Shown piece after piece: positions 6,726 to 8,172 of a stretch of 8,172 nucleotides of DNA. The DNA comes from Pseudomonadota bacterium. Lineage in GTDB: Bacteria > Pseudomonadota > Gammaproteobacteria > Burkholderiales > SCOH01. Location of the stretch: positions 1 through 8,172 of the forward strand of contig JAUPTR010000171.1 of NCBI GenBank assembly GCA_030917985.1. The letters run 5' to 3'. Position 1 is the stretch's first letter; each line of letters starts with the position of its first letter. Below the pieces are notes generated by a model that did not search any database, was not told where the DNA came from, and was given only the letters and a program-made list of their open reading frames with translations. Made by a program: the position numbers and the translations under genes.

Positions 6726-6761
6726 ATAAAAAAACCCGATCAATCGATCGGGTTTTTTTAT
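6726..6761 (-). terminator. Rho-independent terminator of rpsT, nearly symmetric
   Basis: A 7-bp stem CCCGATC/GATCGGG with a 4-nt loop is flanked by seven A on the left and seven T on the right, so the whole 36-base element is an inverted repeat. It lies 19 nt past the rpsT stop, and on the minus strand the stem is followed by a T7 tract. The symmetry means it could also stop transcripts running on the plus strand. It insulates the OFA transporter from rpsT transcription. Confidence 0.92.
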
Positions 6762-6780
6762 CACGGAACAGCTGCGGAAA

Positions 6781-7044
6781 TCAGGCCATTGCCTTGATTG
6801 CTGCAGACAGACGGCTCTTGTGACGAGCGGCCTTGTTCTTGTGGTAGGTTTCTTTGTCAGCGAGGCGGTCGATGATGCTTACCGACTCCTGGAATACGGC
6901 AGTTGCTGCGGCTTTGTCGCCGGCTTCAATGGCTTTCAGTACCTTTTTGATTGCGGTACGGAAAGCGGAACGCTGCGAAGCATTACGCGCACGGGCGACG
7001 TCTGCCTGGCGAGCACGTTTTCTAGCTTGTGCGCTATTTGCCAT
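6781..7044 (-). CDS. rpsT: 30S ribosomal protein S20
   Basis: S20 is a primary 16S rRNA-binding protein of the small ribosomal subunit. The 87-residue product has the standard length and composition: MANSAQARKRARQ at the N terminus, ARNASQRSAFRTAIKKV in the middle, and the near-universal KNKAARHKSRL close to the C terminus. It is highly basic and predicted to be a helical bundle. The start codon is ATG, unlike the UUG of E. coli rpsT, with AGGAG (7058-7054) 9 nt upstream. It is a single-gene transcript with its own promoter and terminator. It is transcribed away from murJ. Confidence 0.98.
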   Translation of the reverse strand: MANSAQARKRARQADVARARNASQRSAFRTAIKKVLKAIEAGDKAAATAVFQESVSIIDRLADKETYHKNKAARHKSRLSAAIKAMA

Positions 7045-7085
7045 GTTACTCGACTCCTAAATTCGGCGATTTCTAAAAACGTTGG

Positions 7086-7114
7086 ATAATACGGCTTATC
7101 GCCAAACAATGCAA
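7086..7114 (-). promoter_or_regulatory. Sigma70-type promoter of rpsT
   Basis: On the minus strand TTGCAT (7114-7109) and TATTAT (7091-7086) are separated by exactly 17 nt. The -10 matches 5 of 6 consensus positions and the -35 matches 4 of 6. Transcription would start near 7079, giving a leader of roughly 35 nt that contains the AGGAG site. Confidence 0.7.
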
Positions 7115-7128
7115 GAATCGCTTATCAT
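7099..7128 (+). promoter_or_regulatory. Possible murJ promoter overlapping the rpsT promoter
   Basis: TATCAT (7123-7128, 5 of 6 to the -10 consensus) has TCGCCA (7099-7104, 4 of 6) 18 nt upstream. It would start transcription near 7135, about 26 nt before the murJ ATG. It overlaps the -35 of the rpsT promoter on the opposite strand. The prediction is weak. Only 116 nt separate the two start codons, so the murJ promoter must lie here or inside rpsT. Confidence 0.35.
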
Positions 7129-7160
7129 TCGGCGCTACTTTAAGTGATGGCCCCAACACC

Positions 7161-8172
7161 ATGAATTTACTCAAGGCCCTGGCGGCCGTCAGCAGCATGA
7201 CACTCGTGTCGCGCGTGCTGGGTTTTATCCGCGACGCCATTGTCGCCCGCGTATTTGGTGCCGGTTTTGCCACTGATGCTTTTTTTACCGCATTCAAGCT
7301 GCCCAATCTGCTGCGGCGCATTTTTGCAGAAGGCGCATTTTCCCAGGCATTTGTACCGATTCTGGCCGAATACAAGAACCAGCGCGGCGAACAGGAAACC
7401 CGCACACTGCTGGCCAATGTCACTGGCGTGCTGGCGATTGCGCTGACGCTGGTCACGCTGCTCGGCATCATCGCCGCGCCCTGGATCATTTATGTGACAG
7501 CGCCTGGCTTTGCCGCCAGCCCGGCCAAGTTTGACCTGACGGTGCAGCTGCTGCGCATCACCTTTCCTTATATCCTCTTCATTTCCCTGGCCTCACTGGC
7601 AGGATCAGTGCTGAATACCTACAGCCAGTTCTCGATTCCGGCCTTTACCCCCACGCTGCTGAATATCTCGTTCATCGCCTGCTCGCTGCTGCTGGCCCCC
7701 TACTTCCAGCCACCGGTGCTGGTGCTGGCATGGGCGGTGTTTATCGGTGGCATTCTGCAGCTGGGCTTTCAGCTACCTTATCTGGCCAGAATCGGCATGT
7801 TGCCGCGGCCGCAGTTCAACTGGCGCGACAGCGGCGTGCGGCGCATCCTGAGCAAGATGGGACCGGCGATTTTCGGTGTTTCGGCTAGCCAGATCAGCCT
7901 GGTGATCAACACCATATTTGCCTCGTTCCTGATCAGCGGCAGCGTATCGTGGATGTATTACGCCGACCGGCTGATGGAGTTTCCTACCGGTATTCTCGGC
8001 GTGGCACTGGGCACGATCCTGTTACCGAGCCTGGCAAAACATCATGCAGACAAATCCAGCAACGAGTATTCCCGGCTGCTCGACTGGGGCTTGCGGCTCT
8101 CGGTGCTACTGTCGCTACCGGCAGCGGCTGCACTGGCGGTGCTGTCCGGGCCGCTGATTGCCACGCTGTTCC
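7161..8172 (+). CDS. murJ: Lipid II flippase MurJ (MviN), 3' end beyond the window
   Basis: MurJ moves lipid-linked peptidoglycan precursor (lipid II) from the inner to the outer leaflet of the cytoplasmic membrane. The frame from ATG 7161 stays open for 337 codons to the window edge, about two thirds of the usual 510 or so residues. The start MNLLKALAAVSSMTLVSRVLGFIRD is typical. The charged residues shown to matter in E. coli MurJ are all present at the same numbers: Arg18, Arg24, Asp39, Arg52 and Arg270 (in YYADRLMEFP). Multiple hydrophobic helices follow, along with the conserved GILGVALGTILLPSL. The Shine-Dalgarno is weak (AAGTGATGG about 10-18 nt upstream). An ATG at 7147 is out of frame. 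It is divergent from rpsT, an arrangement I recall from other betaproteobacteria. Intact as far as can be seen. Confidence 0.97.
   Translation, partial: MNLLKALAAVSSMTLVSRVLGFIRDAIVARVFGAGFATDAFFTAFKLPNLLRRIFAEGAFSQAFVPILAEYKNQRGEQETRTLLANVTGVLAIALTLVTLLGIIAAPWIIYVTAPGFAASPAKFDLTVQLLRITFPYILFISLASLAGSVLNTYSQFSIPAFTPTLLNISFIACSLLLAPYFQPPVLVLAWAVFIGGILQLGFQLPYLARIGMLPRPQFNWRDSGVRRILSKMGPAIFGVSASQISLVINTIFASFLISGSVSWMYYADRLMEFPTGILGVALGTILLPSLAKHHADKSSNEYSRLLDWGLRLSVLLSLPAAAALAVLSGPLIATLF

Noticed and set aside
6710..6733. Perfect TTGACA -35 hexamer on the plus strand at 6710-6715
   Set aside because: No -10 element occurs at 16-18 nt, the rpsT terminator follows directly, and no plus-strand gene lies downstream before murJ.
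6317..6823. 168-codon plus-strand open frame across the transporter 5' end and the terminator
   Set aside because: It runs through the transporter start region, a terminator hairpin and the end of rpsT, and has no domain-like composition.
7082..7110. Alternative murJ promoter TTGGAT / AACAAT
   Set aside because: It matches only 3 of 6 and 4 of 6 consensus positions, weaker than the TATCAT candidate at 7123-7128.

Overview
The window reads as chromosomal DNA from a GC-rich betaproteobacterium. A Neisseriales-type organism (Chromobacterium/Vogesella/Chitinibacter-like) is my best guess, from protein style and from rpsT lying divergently next to murJ. No 16S or other phylogenetic marker is present to settle this. 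Coding density is very high. I see no mobile elements, CRISPR arrays, tRNAs or rRNAs, and no signs of recent transfer.

Positions 1-5342 (+ strand) are one tightly packed cobalamin operon. It begins with the tail of an upstream gene, possibly the ATPase of a corrinoid ABC transporter. It then runs cobT, cobS, cobC, cobU, btuF and cobQ, with gaps of 1-3 nt or overlaps of 1-16 nt. CobQ amidates the corrin ring to give cobyric acid. CobU activates adenosylcobinamide to its GDP derivative. CobT makes alpha-ribazole phosphate from dimethylbenzimidazole. CobS joins the two halves and CobC removes the phosphate. BtuF is the periplasmic corrinoid-binding protein, so uptake and assembly are encoded together. 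CbiB/CobD, the adenosyltransferase, BtuC and any B12 riboswitch are not in the window; the operon's promoter lies upstream of it.

Positions 5363-6619 (- strand) encode a 418-residue major facilitator transporter of the oxalate/formate antiporter (OFA) type. It converges on the cob operon with only 20 nt between the stop codons and no good intrinsic terminator. Its upstream region contains a weak FNR/Anr-like site.

Positions 6726-7160 hold a strong, nearly symmetric terminator, rpsT (ribosomal protein S20, - strand) and a compact divergent intergenic region with a clear sigma70-type rpsT promoter. From 7161 to the window end runs the first two thirds of murJ (lipid II flippase), cut off by the window edge.

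I found no convincing undescribed system. The points most worth a second look are the mixed uptake/assembly operon, the possible oxygen-responsive site before the OFA transporter, and the terminator-poor convergent junction.
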